Below the pieces are notes generated by a model, which did not search any database, was not told the origin of the DNA, and was given only the letters and a program-made list of their open reading frames with translations. This document shows, one piece after another, positions 18,670 to 27,740 of a stretch of 64,000 nt of DNA. The stretch is taken from assembly GCA_021775965.1 (NCBI GenBank), contig JAJFGV010000060.1, forward strand, positions 1 through 64,000, given 5' to 3'. Position 1 is the stretch's first letter. Every line of letters begins with the position of its first letter. Made by a program: the position numbers and the translations under genes. This DNA is from Alphaproteobacteria bacterium. GTDB lineage: Bacteria > Pseudomonadota > Alphaproteobacteria > Micavibrionales > Micavibrionaceae.

Positions 18670-19743
18670 TCAGGTTCGATAATTCTGCAATACTTCTCGG
18701 GCGGAATCAATTACCTTTTTCATTTCTTCAATATCTCCAGTAGTAATTCTTATATAATTATCAAATCCACTCACTCCGATCCCTCCCTTGATCAATATGC
18801 CTTTCTCAGAGAAGCAAAGCAACATTTGTTCTTTTGCTGTACTAAAATCCACGTGGATAAAATTGGTCCAGGTATCTATAGTCCTCAAAGAAAGCGCGTT
18901 TAGCTCTTTTATAAGATACCTCTTACCTTCATCAATCTGCTTTATATGCTCATCTACGACACTCCAATTATCAAGGATATTAGATGCAAATAAAATAGCT
19001 ACAGAATTTACCTCATACATTGGCCTGAATTTATACAGTAAAGAGGCAACCTTTTTACTCGAAATAGTATAACCTATTCTTAGCCCGGCCAAACCTGCAG
19101 ATTTTGAAAATGTACGTGTAATTATCAAATTCTCATAAGAGCTCAATAATTCAAACGTAGTGTGAGGACAAAAGCCCCAATATGCCTCGTCTATAAGAAC
19201 AGGGATGGAATACCTTTGTGCTTTTTCTAAAATACGGACAATAGTATTGTTATTTATATAAGTCCCTGTAGGACTATTGGGATTAGCAATTATTACAAGA
19301 GACACCTTTTCACTTATTGCTTCCACTAATTTTTCTATGTCAAGGTTTAGGTTGGAGTCATAGCCTATCTCTGTTTTCCTGGCGTTATAAAGGTCACCGT
19401 ACACATCAACCATAGCAAAAGTTGGAGTTAAAGCAATTACCTCATCTCCAGGATTGACGAACAGCTCAAACACAATTTTTATTGCATAATCAGAACCTGC
19501 AGTTATAACCAAATTTTCTTTTGATACACCAAGAAAACCCGCAAGTTTGGTATAAAAAGGCTCTATCTCCGGATATGCCAGTATATGCTCCTGCTTTATC
19601 TTTAAAAGCAGATCACCCCAGAATTTCTCTCCTAAATGAGATACCCGCTCGTTTTTGTCCAAGCGTACTTTGTCAAGCCTGGTTTCGTCGCCACCTCTTA
19701 CTCGATACACGGTGTCAATCCACTCTTTATGTTTTATTTCCAT
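18670..19743 (-). CDS. HisC-like PLP-dependent aminotransferase or decarboxylase
   Basis: A fold-type I PLP enzyme of 357 residues in the histidinol-phosphate aminotransferase family. ANPNSPTGTY (154-162 region) binds PLP, D185 lies in LIDEAYWGF, and the Schiff-base lysine is K214 in TFSKSAGLAGLRIGY. This family also contains decarboxylases such as the CobD type, so decarboxylation is a real alternative. The gene lies between two paralogous B12 radical SAM genes, 12 bases after one of them. No other histidine-pathway gene is nearby, so a role in histidine synthesis is unlikely. Confidence 0.85.
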   Translation of the reverse strand: MEIKHKEWIDTVYRVRGGDETRLDKVRLDKNERVSHLGEKFWGDLLLKIKQEHILAYPEIEPFYTKLAGFLGVSKENLVITAGSDYAIKIVFELFVNPGDEVIALTPTFAMVDVYGDLYNARKTEIGYDSNLNLDIEKLVEAISEKVSLVIIANPNSPTGTYINNNTIVRILEKAQRYSIPVLIDEAYWGFCPHTTFELLSSYENLIITRTFSKSAGLAGLRIGYTISSKKVASLLYKFRPMYEVNSVAILFASNILDNWSVVDEHIKQIDEGKRYLIKELNALSLRTIDTWTNFIHVDFSTAKEQMLLCFSEKGILIKGGIGVSGFDNYIRITTGDIEEMKKVIDSAREVLQNYRT

Positions 19744-19754
19744 TGTATCAATTA

Positions 19755-21248
19755 CTAAATGTACTTCTCATAATAGTCTTCCTTGAGCCTCTCATACATT
19801 TTGTTACCCTCATCGTCGAATTTCTCAGCAATCCTTATCTGGTCAAACATATCCTCAGGCATCTTAGCATAGAGTGGAAATGTCCTCTGGAGCCCTTTTA
19901 ATTCCTGATAGCTAATAGAATCCATCTTAAGAGGCACTCCATCAAGTAGTTGATGAACCCTATCATCTTTATCAAGATATCCCTTATCGATACAATATTT
20001 ATGCAGCTGTGTACCCTTATACGGAGTAAAGAAATAGACGTTCATTGTCGCCGGGTTTATTTGTCTGTTTATGTTAATAGTATCAAATACCAGTTCCCGT
20101 GTTTCATCCGGGAACCCAATGATATTGTTGACAGTATATGATATCCCATGCTTTTCAACAATCCTGAAGGCCTCCAGCATATGCTCATTGGTATAGCGCC
20201 GTTTTAATACATTTGCCCTGAAATCTTCATTCCCATGCTCTATACCAAACTGTGTATTTTGACAGTTCATTTCCTTGAGTATCCTGATCTTTTCATCTGT
20301 TACGGTTTCAGGCCTGGTCTGGCACCAGAAAGGAAGTCCGATATGTTTTTTGTATGCTTCAGCCAATTCTTTAAGTTTATCAACCGGTTTTGCAAGGAAG
20401 GTCTCTGAATTAAAGTTTACATAGTCTGGATTATACTTCTTCACAAGATGCCTCATCTCATCTATCACTCTATCGACACTCTTGCACCTGTAATATGTCC
20501 CGGCACCTTCATCGCGAAACAGATCTCTCAGATGCGGAGCTTCACAGTAAGTACAGTTATAGGGGCAACCTCTGTCAATCTCAACGTGAACCATTGTGTA
20601 TATCTTTCCCTGCATCGGCCTATAAAGTCTTTTACGTTCGAAGATATCATAGTCTATAAAAGGGATCTTATCTAAATTTGCCAATTGTCTCATCGGGTTT
20701 TTAGTTATTTTGCCATTTTTCTTAACCCACAAATTCTTTGTGTCGGAATAATCTTCATTTCTATTCATCTTCTCGCATAATTCTACAAGGGCCTCTTCGC
20801 CTTCACCAATGCAAACCATATCAACATTTTCATTACTTAAAACCTCATTCGCAGAAAAGGTAGTAAACACACCTCCAGCGATTACAGGTACTTCATAATC
20901 CTTTATTGTGTTTAACAGTGACATGCCAAGTCCAAATGTATCCTCAACCATGGTGATCCCGATAAGATGAGGTCTGAACTCATTTACCTTCTTTATTAAA
21001 TCTTCATGCATGTCAGTATCTTTGTACTCTACACCTTTCTCTTCATAGCTGAATGGCTTCAGCTGAAGAAGGTCTACTTTCTTTTGTTCAAAATTAATCT
21101 CTTCCCATTTGTAGTAAGTGGTATCAAACAAATCCACCTGGAACCCATTCTCCTTCAGGCATGGGGCGAGTACCGACAGGTTTATGGGCACCAATGTTGC
21201 CATCTCAGTATTGGGATATATAAACAAAACTCTGAATTCTTTTGACAT
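19755..21248 (-). CDS. B12-binding radical SAM protein (paralog B)
   Basis: A 497-residue radical SAM protein with cobalamin-binding-like domain (AGGVFTTFSANE, CIGEGEEALVELC) and C228-x3-C232-x2-C235 (GCPYNCTYC). It is a clear paralog of the protein at 17103-18590, matching through the whole length and the C-terminal tail. GGAG lies about 8-10 bases before the ATG. The duplication around a PLP gene suggests that both act on related intermediates of the same branch. Methylation is the default expectation for the family, but nothing in the sequence fixes it. Confidence 0.9.
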   Translation of the reverse strand: MSKEFRVLFIYPNTEMATLVPINLSVLAPCLKENGFQVDLFDTTYYKWEEINFEQKKVDLLQLKPFSYEEKGVEYKDTDMHEDLIKKVNEFRPHLIGITMVEDTFGLGMSLLNTIKDYEVPVIAGGVFTTFSANEVLSNENVDMVCIGEGEEALVELCEKMNRNEDYSDTKNLWVKKNGKITKNPMRQLANLDKIPFIDYDIFERKRLYRPMQGKIYTMVHVEIDRGCPYNCTYCEAPHLRDLFRDEGAGTYYRCKSVDRVIDEMRHLVKKYNPDYVNFNSETFLAKPVDKLKELAEAYKKHIGLPFWCQTRPETVTDEKIRILKEMNCQNTQFGIEHGNEDFRANVLKRRYTNEHMLEAFRIVEKHGISYTVNNIIGFPDETRELVFDTININRQINPATMNVYFFTPYKGTQLHKYCIDKGYLDKDDRVHQLLDGVPLKMDSISYQELKGLQRTFPLYAKMPEDMFDQIRIAEKFDDEGNKMYERLKEDYYEKYI

Positions 21249-21261
21249 TTCCGATACTCCG

Positions 21262-22254
21262 TTAATTTACTTTAGCCTCTTTCTTTTTGATCAATTCACT
21301 CATTCTGAGAGGACACTCTCCACACGCTTCAATATCATGAGCCTGCCCCTTCTTGTGCAGTTTACGTAATGTTTCCAGTGAATCGGTCCAACATTTCTTA
21401 ATAGAAACCGAATCTATATTTCCCATTGCCAGTTTACCGTAATAGTCGTTCTTACATGCAGTCAACGTTCCATCCCACATAACGGTCATTCTTTGATAAG
21501 GAAATGGACAAATCCATGACGATTTGATACTAGTAATATTATTACTAACAGTATCAACTGACGGCTCCATTTCGTTATAAGAAACCTGGTCTACTTTATC
21601 CTTCCAGAAAGAGACATATTCACTTAAACAATCTTTTAACTCTGGAACTAGCACTGCCTGTATACGTATTTTTGGTTTGGTACTGCATGCTTTTTCTCGC
21701 AAATTACGTAGCCTTTCAACATTAGCTACAACCTCCTCAAACTTAGCACCTGTACGATTTTTCTCATATAACGTTTTCTCAAACCCCTCGAAAGACACCG
21801 TCAAACGATCAAGACCAGAATCGATCAACATCTTTGCCTTATCATCTGTCAACAGTACGGCATTGGTATTAAGAAAAACATCAATAACCCCTTTCTTCTT
21901 AGCATATCTTATAAACCTACCGAGTTCTTTATGAAGTAATGGTTCTCCCCGAAAATTAAATTTACACGCATACAGCCCCTCTTCACCAGCTTCATCAAGA
22001 ATCTTTTTTACCGTTTTCCATTCCATGAAACCATTTTCAAATTTCGAATAAGTAGTAGCACAAAATGGACACTTCAGGTTGCATGCGCTTGTTACTTCGA
22101 TATCAAGATGAAGCGGAAATGAACCCGGATTAAGGTTATGAGGGTTTTCATTCCATAAGCGGCGATAAGTACGAAATTTATCATCGTCATTAGCAAAAAG
22201 ATCCTCCCCTGCTATATCGTGATGAATATTATCTTTTTCTGCAGTTTTTACCAT
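21262..22254 (-). CDS. Radical SAM/SPASM protein
   Basis: Residues about 48-250 form a radical SAM domain with C58-x3-C62-x2-C65 (SACNLKCPFCATTY). The C-terminal part holds a SPASM-type auxiliary cluster region (CPFPYQRMTVMWDGTLTAC, later IEACGECPLR). There is no B12 domain. SPASM enzymes dehydrogenate alcohols, epimerise or modify peptides and sugars; substrate unknown. The frame reaches a TTG at 22281, but the ATG at 22254 is preferred; the difference is nine residues. It follows the cytidylyltransferase gene closely and precedes the paralogous B12 radical SAM pair. Confidence 0.87.
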   Translation of the reverse strand: MVKTAEKDNIHHDIAGEDLFANDDDKFRTYRRLWNENPHNLNPGSFPLHLDIEVTSACNLKCPFCATTYSKFENGFMEWKTVKKILDEAGEEGLYACKFNFRGEPLLHKELGRFIRYAKKKGVIDVFLNTNAVLLTDDKAKMLIDSGLDRLTVSFEGFEKTLYEKNRTGAKFEEVVANVERLRNLREKACSTKPKIRIQAVLVPELKDCLSEYVSFWKDKVDQVSYNEMEPSVDTVSNNITSIKSSWICPFPYQRMTVMWDGTLTACKNDYYGKLAMGNIDSVSIKKCWTDSLETLRKLHKKGQAHDIEACGECPLRMSELIKKKEAKVN

Positions 22255-22295
22255 ATTTGTTAAATCCACGGAAGAGTTCAAATCTGATATCAGTC

Positions 22296-23057
22296 CTACT
22301 CATCAGCATTTTCTATGATCTCATTTTCCGTATAGCCATGCTCACGTAGCCAGTATTCTACCTGTGGAATCTGCCATTCGTAATCTACATCACATCCACC
22401 CCATTGTTTGAGTGGATAAATCCTTTGCCCCATCCATTTCTGAGGCAGAAGCCCATCTTCAATATTCTCAAGACATCTCGGTCTCACTATAGACACGCCC
22501 ATGTCCGCAAACCATGCATCACCCTGCGAATCTCTATCACAATTAAGGGTTTTCGGATCACCAAAGGTTTCAAACGGTACGAATGGATGAAGCAATCCAT
22601 CCTCACCAATTTTTCTAGCCCTTAAAGGGCTCCACATATTGTATGCAGATGCAGAGACAGCTGAATCTATCTCCGGATTCTCTCTCAGCACCCTTATGCC
22701 TTCCTCTATCAGTTCATAAGTAACTGTAACAGCATTACAAAACAGGAGAACTATTATTTCTATGTCTTTGCCTGGATTCCTTTTCTTTATTTCTAAATAA
22801 CCATGTACAAAAGCATCCTCTCCCAGGGCTTCTTTGGTACACAATTCAGGAGGTCGCTCAATTACCTCTACATTATTTTGCCTGGCAAGCGCCATCAAAT
22901 CCTTATCATCAGTAGAAATGAACACAGTATCCACATTCTTAGAATTGTTAGCAACTGACATAGGATAAAACGCAAGAGGTTTACCCAATACAGGATATAG
23001 ATTCTTTCCAGGAAAGCCAACGCTACCTTTTCTGCCCAATAAAAGTGCTGAAACCAT
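22296..23057 (-). CDS. Cytidylyltransferase of the acylneuraminate (NeuA) family
   Basis: A 253-residue nucleotidyltransferase. The CTP-binding loop is intact (LLLGRKGSVGFPGKNLYPV, R9 with G-S and P-G-K-N), followed by GKPLAFYPM and FISTDDKDL, as in CMP-sialic-acid synthetases. The remainder diverges from true NeuA (DSQGDAWFADMGV near the C-terminus). It probably activates a ulosonic acid or another acid sugar with CMP. It is one of four NeuA-like modules in the window, three of them within 22296-25301. Confidence 0.83.
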   Translation of the reverse strand: MVSALLLGRKGSVGFPGKNLYPVLGKPLAFYPMSVANNSKNVDTVFISTDDKDLMALARQNNVEVIERPPELCTKEALGEDAFVHGYLEIKKRNPGKDIEIIVLLFCNAVTVTYELIEEGIRVLRENPEIDSAVSASAYNMWSPLRARKIGEDGLLHPFVPFETFGDPKTLNCDRDSQGDAWFADMGVSIVRPRCLENIEDGLLPQKWMGQRIYPLKQWGGCDVDYEWQIPQVEYWLREHGYTENEIIENADE

Positions 23058-23208
23058 AGTTTAATTACCTCAGTAGTTTACAAGTTACATTTAAATTTGT
23101 CTTTTTATATAAAATTATACTTTCCTTATTTAAGCAGTTTAAGATCGCGTATTCTCTATACTTATTCTCATAATTCTTGATGACTTTCACAATAATTATG
23201 AAAATAAA

Positions 23209-24558
23209 TTATTCACTATTTCTCCAAAAGCCTATTAATTTTTCTGCCATCTTAAATTCTTCATCTCCCCTCACTTCTATAGGAGAATAAGGATTGTTCA
23301 CTTCATACACACCTACCCTACTACCCAGGAGAGAGCCTTCTCTAACAAATTCCGGGTGAGTCACACAACACAGACCTTTTAAGCCAATAAAGCAGGGTTC
23401 TTTGTATTTTCTCGGGATATCTCCCTTATCAACCCTTTCTATCCTGCCGTCTTTCTCACTCCAAATCGACATAGACTCCCTTCTCACGGCTAACACACTG
23501 TCAAATCCGTTTTCTACAAGTTGTATAATCATATCGTCTATAAGTTGTTTTGGCCTGAACGGAAATGTTATTTCGAGGTACACAATAATATCCGGAAATA
23601 TTTTCAAATCTTCCATCCTTTCCATTGAATATTGGAGCACTTTTTCAACATCCACAAAATCTTCTGAGAGAGATTCATCTCTCAGGAATGGCGCACTGGC
23701 TCCTAATTTTTCAGAAAGTTTTGCAAGTTCAGGATTATCAGTAGAAACTAAAATCTTATTGATATATTTTGATTGCAATGCCTGTTCAATTGTATAGCCA
23801 ATCAACGGTTTGTCTCTCAGTAAATCATTTTCACCTTTAACTGGAATAACAGCAATAATGTTCAGCTTGTCGATATCGATATGAATATTGTTTTTCGTCT
23901 CAGGCTTAAGAGCTTCAAGAATACGGACAATATTAGCACACCTCTCTTCATTTCCGTGGTGATAAATGCCATGATAGTTATAAACACTTGCCCTTGGTTC
24001 ATAAACTATCTTATATCCCCCATGCAGAACCTTCTCTGCCCATACCCTATCTTCTATATTAGCCAATGTTTCATCAAATGGATTTTCTTCCCATAATTTT
24101 CTGTGTAACATGCTATTCGCATTATGAAAAAAGCTATCTTTATATTGTGTTCTTCTGTCTAGACCAAAGATTATGGAGAGGTCTCTTTTGTCCGAGTCTG
24201 GAGTAAAAGCAAGTGGTTCCTGGCGTCCGTAAACACCTGCGACTTCATCATCATCAAAGTTTTTCAACAAGCTTGAAAGCCACTTGTCATTAACAGGAAT
24301 ACAGTGACCGGAGAGACAAACTATATATTCCCCTTTAGATTCCCTTATACCCATGTTAAGAGCTAAACCCGGCCTGAAATCCTCACATGTTACTACCTTC
24401 TTAATATCAAAATGTAATGCTTTTTCAATAGTCTTATCCGTACTTACGTTATCTACCAGGATAACCTCAAAGTCTTTATAGTCCTGCTTGAAAACACCCA
24501 TTAAACAAGGCGTTATCCACCGTTCCTCATTTTTAGTTCTGATTATGATAGAGATCAT
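23209..24558 (-). CDS. Fusion of GT2 glycosyltransferase and NeuA-like cytidylyltransferase domain
   Basis: Residues 1 to about 230 are a GT-A glycosyltransferase (MISIIIRTKNEERWITPCL, LVDNVSTDKT, CLSGHCIPVNDKWL). Residues about 235-449 are a cytidylyltransferase-like domain (PLIGYTIEQALQSKY, ILVSTDNPELAKLSEKLGA, PDIIVYLEITFPFR). The CTP-binding loop is shortened to PVKGENDLLRDKPL and lacks the usual R-x-G-S-K/R-G...P-K-N residues. The second domain may therefore be regulatory or use another substrate. The start overlaps the upstream gene by ATGA, consistent with translational coupling. Confidence 0.85.
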   Translation of the reverse strand: MISIIIRTKNEERWITPCLMGVFKQDYKDFEVILVDNVSTDKTIEKALHFDIKKVVTCEDFRPGLALNMGIRESKGEYIVCLSGHCIPVNDKWLSSLLKNFDDDEVAGVYGRQEPLAFTPDSDKRDLSIIFGLDRRTQYKDSFFHNANSMLHRKLWEENPFDETLANIEDRVWAEKVLHGGYKIVYEPRASVYNYHGIYHHGNEERCANIVRILEALKPETKNNIHIDIDKLNIIAVIPVKGENDLLRDKPLIGYTIEQALQSKYINKILVSTDNPELAKLSEKLGASAPFLRDESLSEDFVDVEKVLQYSMERMEDLKIFPDIIVYLEITFPFRPKQLIDDMIIQLVENGFDSVLAVRRESMSIWSEKDGRIERVDKGDIPRKYKEPCFIGLKGLCCVTHPEFVREGSLLGSRVGVYEVNNPYSPIEVRGDEEFKMAEKLIGFWRNSE

Positions 24559-25301
24559 TTTTCTCGCACTCCTTCAATATCATAGACAATCTTATCATAT
24601 TTAACCTCTTGCCCTTTATATTGTTTCTCCGCTCTCATTATATAATCAGCAAGCTGAATATCTTCCTCGGTCTTAACAATAAGTGTGGACTTTTTACTTA
24701 CAGGATAGTAACCGACCTTACCACAGAATAGCGCATGCCCGCGCTTCTCGTATGTGTCTATAAATGTCCTGCTTCGCCACATCATTATTGAATATACAAA
24801 TGGTTTAACAGGCTCTAAATCCTGAGTTTGAGCAAATATCTCTTCCATCCTGAAGTTGATGGGATTGTCTTTATAGACACAGTGAACCTGCTCGTTCTTT
24901 GTGGTTATAAGGGTGTCCAGCCTTTCCTTAACAAAGTAGTTTATGACTTCTTTAATCTCATGACCAGTCTGCAAAGGAGACGTCGGGTTAGTCCAGGCAA
25001 GCACATCGGATGGATGTTTCGACATAAAATCGTAGACAACGGTATCTGACTTTGCACTAGAGGAGCCAAGCTCTACGGGTCTTTGATAAAACTCTATATC
25101 ATAACGCCTTGCAATTTCAGCAAAAATCTCATTGTCAGAATTCAAAACAACCCTGTTGAATACACCAGAGGTTTTTGCCGCCTCAATAGTATAGTATATA
25201 AGAGGTTTGCCATCAATAAGTGCAAGGTTCTTCATCTTGAGCCGTGTACTCCCAATCCTTGCAGGAATCATTGCGATTATATTCAAATCTTCATTCACCA
25301 C
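24555..25301 (-). CDS. Cytidylyltransferase of the acylneuraminate family
   Basis: A 248-residue CMP-sugar-synthetase-like enzyme with an intact loop AMIPARIGSTRLKMKNLALI, then GKPLIYYTIEAAK and VVLNSDNEIFAEIARRY. The P-A-R-I-G-S-x-R-L pattern is intermediate between NeuA and KdsB types. Both candidate starts at 25301 and 25298 are GTG codons and no suitable ATG exists upstream. The stop overlaps the next gene by 4 bases. The adjacent fusion gene carries a degenerate version of the same domain, so the two proteins might form a mixed complex; that is inference. Confidence 0.82.
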   Translation of the reverse strand: MVNEDLNIIAMIPARIGSTRLKMKNLALIDGKPLIYYTIEAAKTSGVFNRVVLNSDNEIFAEIARRYDIEFYQRPVELGSSSAKSDTVVYDFMSKHPSDVLAWTNPTSPLQTGHEIKEVINYFVKERLDTLITTKNEQVHCVYKDNPINFRMEEIFAQTQDLEPVKPFVYSIMMWRSRTFIDTYEKRGHALFCGKVGYYPVSKKSTLIVKTEEDIQLADYIMRAEKQYKGQEVKYDKIVYDIEGVREK

Positions 25302-25356
25302 TAAATCTTTTGCTGAAATTTAAAGCTTAAGCAATCCGGATAGATATCACACCTGA

Positions 25357-26418
25357 TTATAGATTAAAATTGACTTTATAATTTTTACCAATTTGAATAA
25401 AATCGTCCTGAAGTTGCTTTGAAACCGGAATTCCTTCTTTTGTCCTGATCTCTGCAATTTTCTTCTCCGGATCGCCAGGTACCTGAACAGGAATATCCAT
25501 GTCCCTTCTCGGCTCAGACCTCAATGCCTTCATCATGCCGGCCATTCTCTGTTTAAAGACTGAAACCTCCTCAAAACAATCAATGCGCAAAGCCGTAAAG
25601 AAATGGCCTAAATACCTTCGCTTAGACATTTCGCCGGAATACATTTCGCTGACATCGTTGCCACAAGGCATCCCAGACAGCAAACTGCAAAAAACATCTA
25701 CCATCATGCTCAGGCCATAACCCTTGTAATCACCAATTGGAAGTAAGTATTTTGCCTTCTCAGGATCTGTGGTTGGATTTCCATTTGCATCAGCAACCGA
25801 ATCAGTCGAAATCTGGGAATTACTCTCCTTGTGCTGCATTACCCTGTTAAAGGTTATGGCACTCGTAGCCATGTCAAGACAAAAGGGTTCCTCTCCATCA
25901 CAGGGCGCCACAAAACATACAGGATTATTGCCGAAGAACGCTCGATTACTCCCTGTTGTCAAAACATGAGGAGTGGCATTTGTAAAACACATTCCTATCA
26001 TGTCTCGCTTTGCTGCTAAGAGAGCAAAAAAAGCTGCCGCCCCAAAATGGCTGGAGTTGTACACAGCAACATGTCCTGTCCCCGCTTCTGTTGCCAATTC
26101 TATAGCCTTATTCATCCCCTCTACTCCCGCTGCATGGCCAAAGGTATGGTCACCATCCAATTTCCCCGTTGAGGCTGAAGTTTTTTCAAATTTATAATCT
26201 GGTTTCTGATTAATCCTGCCACCCTCTACCCCCTTTAAATAATGGGGCAAAAGCCGAATACCGTGAGAATCTATACCCCTCATTGACGCCTGCACAAGGC
26301 CTTCTGAGACATGGCAGGACACATCCTCGCGAACACCGGCTTGTTCAAGAACCTTTTTAATGTATTCTGTTATGCGTCCTGCATCCAATAAAATAAAATC
26401 ATGTGCTATCTTTCCCAT
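25357..26418 (-). CDS. Malate/L-lactate dehydrogenase-type (Ldh2) oxidoreductase
   Basis: A 353-residue NAD(P)-dependent dehydrogenase of the Ldh2 family (malate, L-sulfolactate, ureidoglycolate, 2,3-diketogulonate reductases). The catalytic signature D50-S-H52-G (GIDSHGIRLLPHYL) is present, as are VAVYNSSHFGAAAFF and the C-terminal GDYKGYGLSMMVDVF motif. It differs structurally from the usual malate dehydrogenase fold. Placed next to cytidylyltransferases and a Gfo/Idh enzyme, it may reduce or oxidise a 2-keto acid or ulosonate. Substrate is not inferable from sequence. Confidence 0.85.
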   Translation of the reverse strand: MGKIAHDFILLDAGRITEYIKKVLEQAGVREDVSCHVSEGLVQASMRGIDSHGIRLLPHYLKGVEGGRINQKPDYKFEKTSASTGKLDGDHTFGHAAGVEGMNKAIELATEAGTGHVAVYNSSHFGAAAFFALLAAKRDMIGMCFTNATPHVLTTGSNRAFFGNNPVCFVAPCDGEEPFCLDMATSAITFNRVMQHKESNSQISTDSVADANGNPTTDPEKAKYLLPIGDYKGYGLSMMVDVFCSLLSGMPCGNDVSEMYSGEMSKRRYLGHFFTALRIDCFEEVSVFKQRMAGMMKALRSEPRRDMDIPVQVPGDPEKKIAEIRTKEGIPVSKQLQDDFIQIGKNYKVNFNL

Positions 26419-26519
26419 TGTATATCCCTTCTGACTTCTCGATAAATAGTCAAAAACTCATCGTTTCTTCCTTGAGCGGCTGATTCCACGTATAAGCAAT
26501 GATTATCACCCAATATGCT

Positions 26520-27731
26520 TTACTCAAATCTTGAAAAGCGGCTATTCTCAAACACGGTGTTTACCCATCTCCCATCTTCCACAATGCTCCTGTTTACGGC
26601 TTCAATAATTACGGTTGGAACAATAGACTCTTTGAAAGTAGGTCTTCTATTCTCCAGTTCTTCCACTTTTAACTGTCCACTTTCTATCTGAGTTACGTCC
26701 TTAAGGAATCTGGTAATGCTGTCAATACCATAACCCTGGAAGGATATATCACCATTCCGAGAACCATACATTGAACAGAAATCCGGATTAGGTTCTTCGA
26801 TCCCTTCTTCATCGCTTGTTACGCATATTCCACGCTTTTTCTGGTCTGCCTCATAGCGCCCCTTTGTCCCAACAACTTTTATTCTCTGGTTAGACATAGC
26901 CGATGAACTTTCAGGATCTATCCAGTTAGTAAGGAGCACCGAAGAAAACAGTGCACCTGACGGCATCTCCCACTCGACAACAACTTGAATGGAATCAAAA
27001 TTATCAATCCCTTTGGAAGAAAGGTAATTCTTCTGCCCAATCGCCATTACCCTCCTTGGAATTGCTCCAGTCACAAAATAGATAATGTCCACGTAGTGTA
27101 TACCTAGATATTGAAAAACATTAGTGTCCTCTACCCAACTTTTAAACTTTTCCTCCGGTATACTCTTTCGTTGACTATACTCTACAATAAAATAGAGAGG
27201 ATTCCCAATCTTTCCACTTACTACCGTATCCCTCAGTTTCAAATTAGAACGATCCAGCCTCTTATGAAATTCAACCGCGCAGTAAACTCCGCTTTTTTCC
27301 TGGAGTCCAATGAGTTCAACAACCTCCTTTACAGTCGGAGCCAGAGGTTTTACAACGAGGGTATGGATGTTGTTGCCAACGGCATCACCGGCAATATCTC
27401 TGTGCAGGTGATCAGGGGCCACTACTATTGCACAGGCCGGTCTGGGAATATCACGTATAGCAACCTTATAAGCCTCAGGATCACAATTATCAGAATCAGG
27501 AAAATACTTTGGTTCAATCTCAAGACCAAATAATCTATTAAGCTTCTCGACTTTTCTCTTTACTGTATTTATTCCCTCAATGTGTATCCCAACAATATAT
27601 AGATCTCCCATACATCCACAACGTGCCCATTCATAAACAGCCGGCAAAATAGTTCCATATCCATCGGTACCTCTTCCACATACATACATACCTGTACCTA
27701 CCACAACGATATTCAATGGATTATTGTTCAT
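26520..27731 (-). CDS. Gfo/Idh/MocA-family oxidoreductase
   Basis: A 403-residue NAD(P)-dependent sugar oxidoreductase with an N-terminal Rossmann domain (NIVVVGTGMYVCGRG) and a C-terminal beta-sheet domain. The family E-K-P motif is altered: the region reads LVVKPLAPTVKE, keeping the lysine and proline but with valine in place of glutamate. FQYLGIHYVDIIYF supplies the conserved histidine of the catalytic helix. It is longer than the usual 340-360 residues because of an insertion near the N-terminus (GVHIEGINTVKR region). Likely acts on a nucleotide sugar or cyclitol. Confidence 0.82.
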   Translation of the reverse strand: MNNNPLNIVVVGTGMYVCGRGTDGYGTILPAVYEWARCGCMGDLYIVGIHIEGINTVKRKVEKLNRLFGLEIEPKYFPDSDNCDPEAYKVAIRDIPRPACAIVVAPDHLHRDIAGDAVGNNIHTLVVKPLAPTVKEVVELIGLQEKSGVYCAVEFHKRLDRSNLKLRDTVVSGKIGNPLYFIVEYSQRKSIPEEKFKSWVEDTNVFQYLGIHYVDIIYFVTGAIPRRVMAIGQKNYLSSKGIDNFDSIQVVVEWEMPSGALFSSVLLTNWIDPESSSAMSNQRIKVVGTKGRYEADQKKRGICVTSDEEGIEEPNPDFCSMYGSRNGDISFQGYGIDSITRFLKDVTQIESGQLKVEELENRRPTFKESIVPTVIIEAVNRSIVEDGRWVNTVFENSRFSRFE

Positions 27732-27740
27732 AAGCCTGCT

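Noticed and set aside
23107-23142. A TATAAT hexamer on the minus strand (23119-23114) upstream of the cytidylyltransferase gene at 22296
   Set aside because: The -35 position at 17 bases reads TTAAAC, only three matches to consensus, and perfect -10 hexamers are expected by chance in such AT-rich DNA.
23168-23201. Inverted repeat TCATAATT/AATTATGA just after the GT2-cytidylyltransferase fusion gene
   Set aside because: AT-rich stem with an 18-base loop and no T run; too weak to call a terminator.
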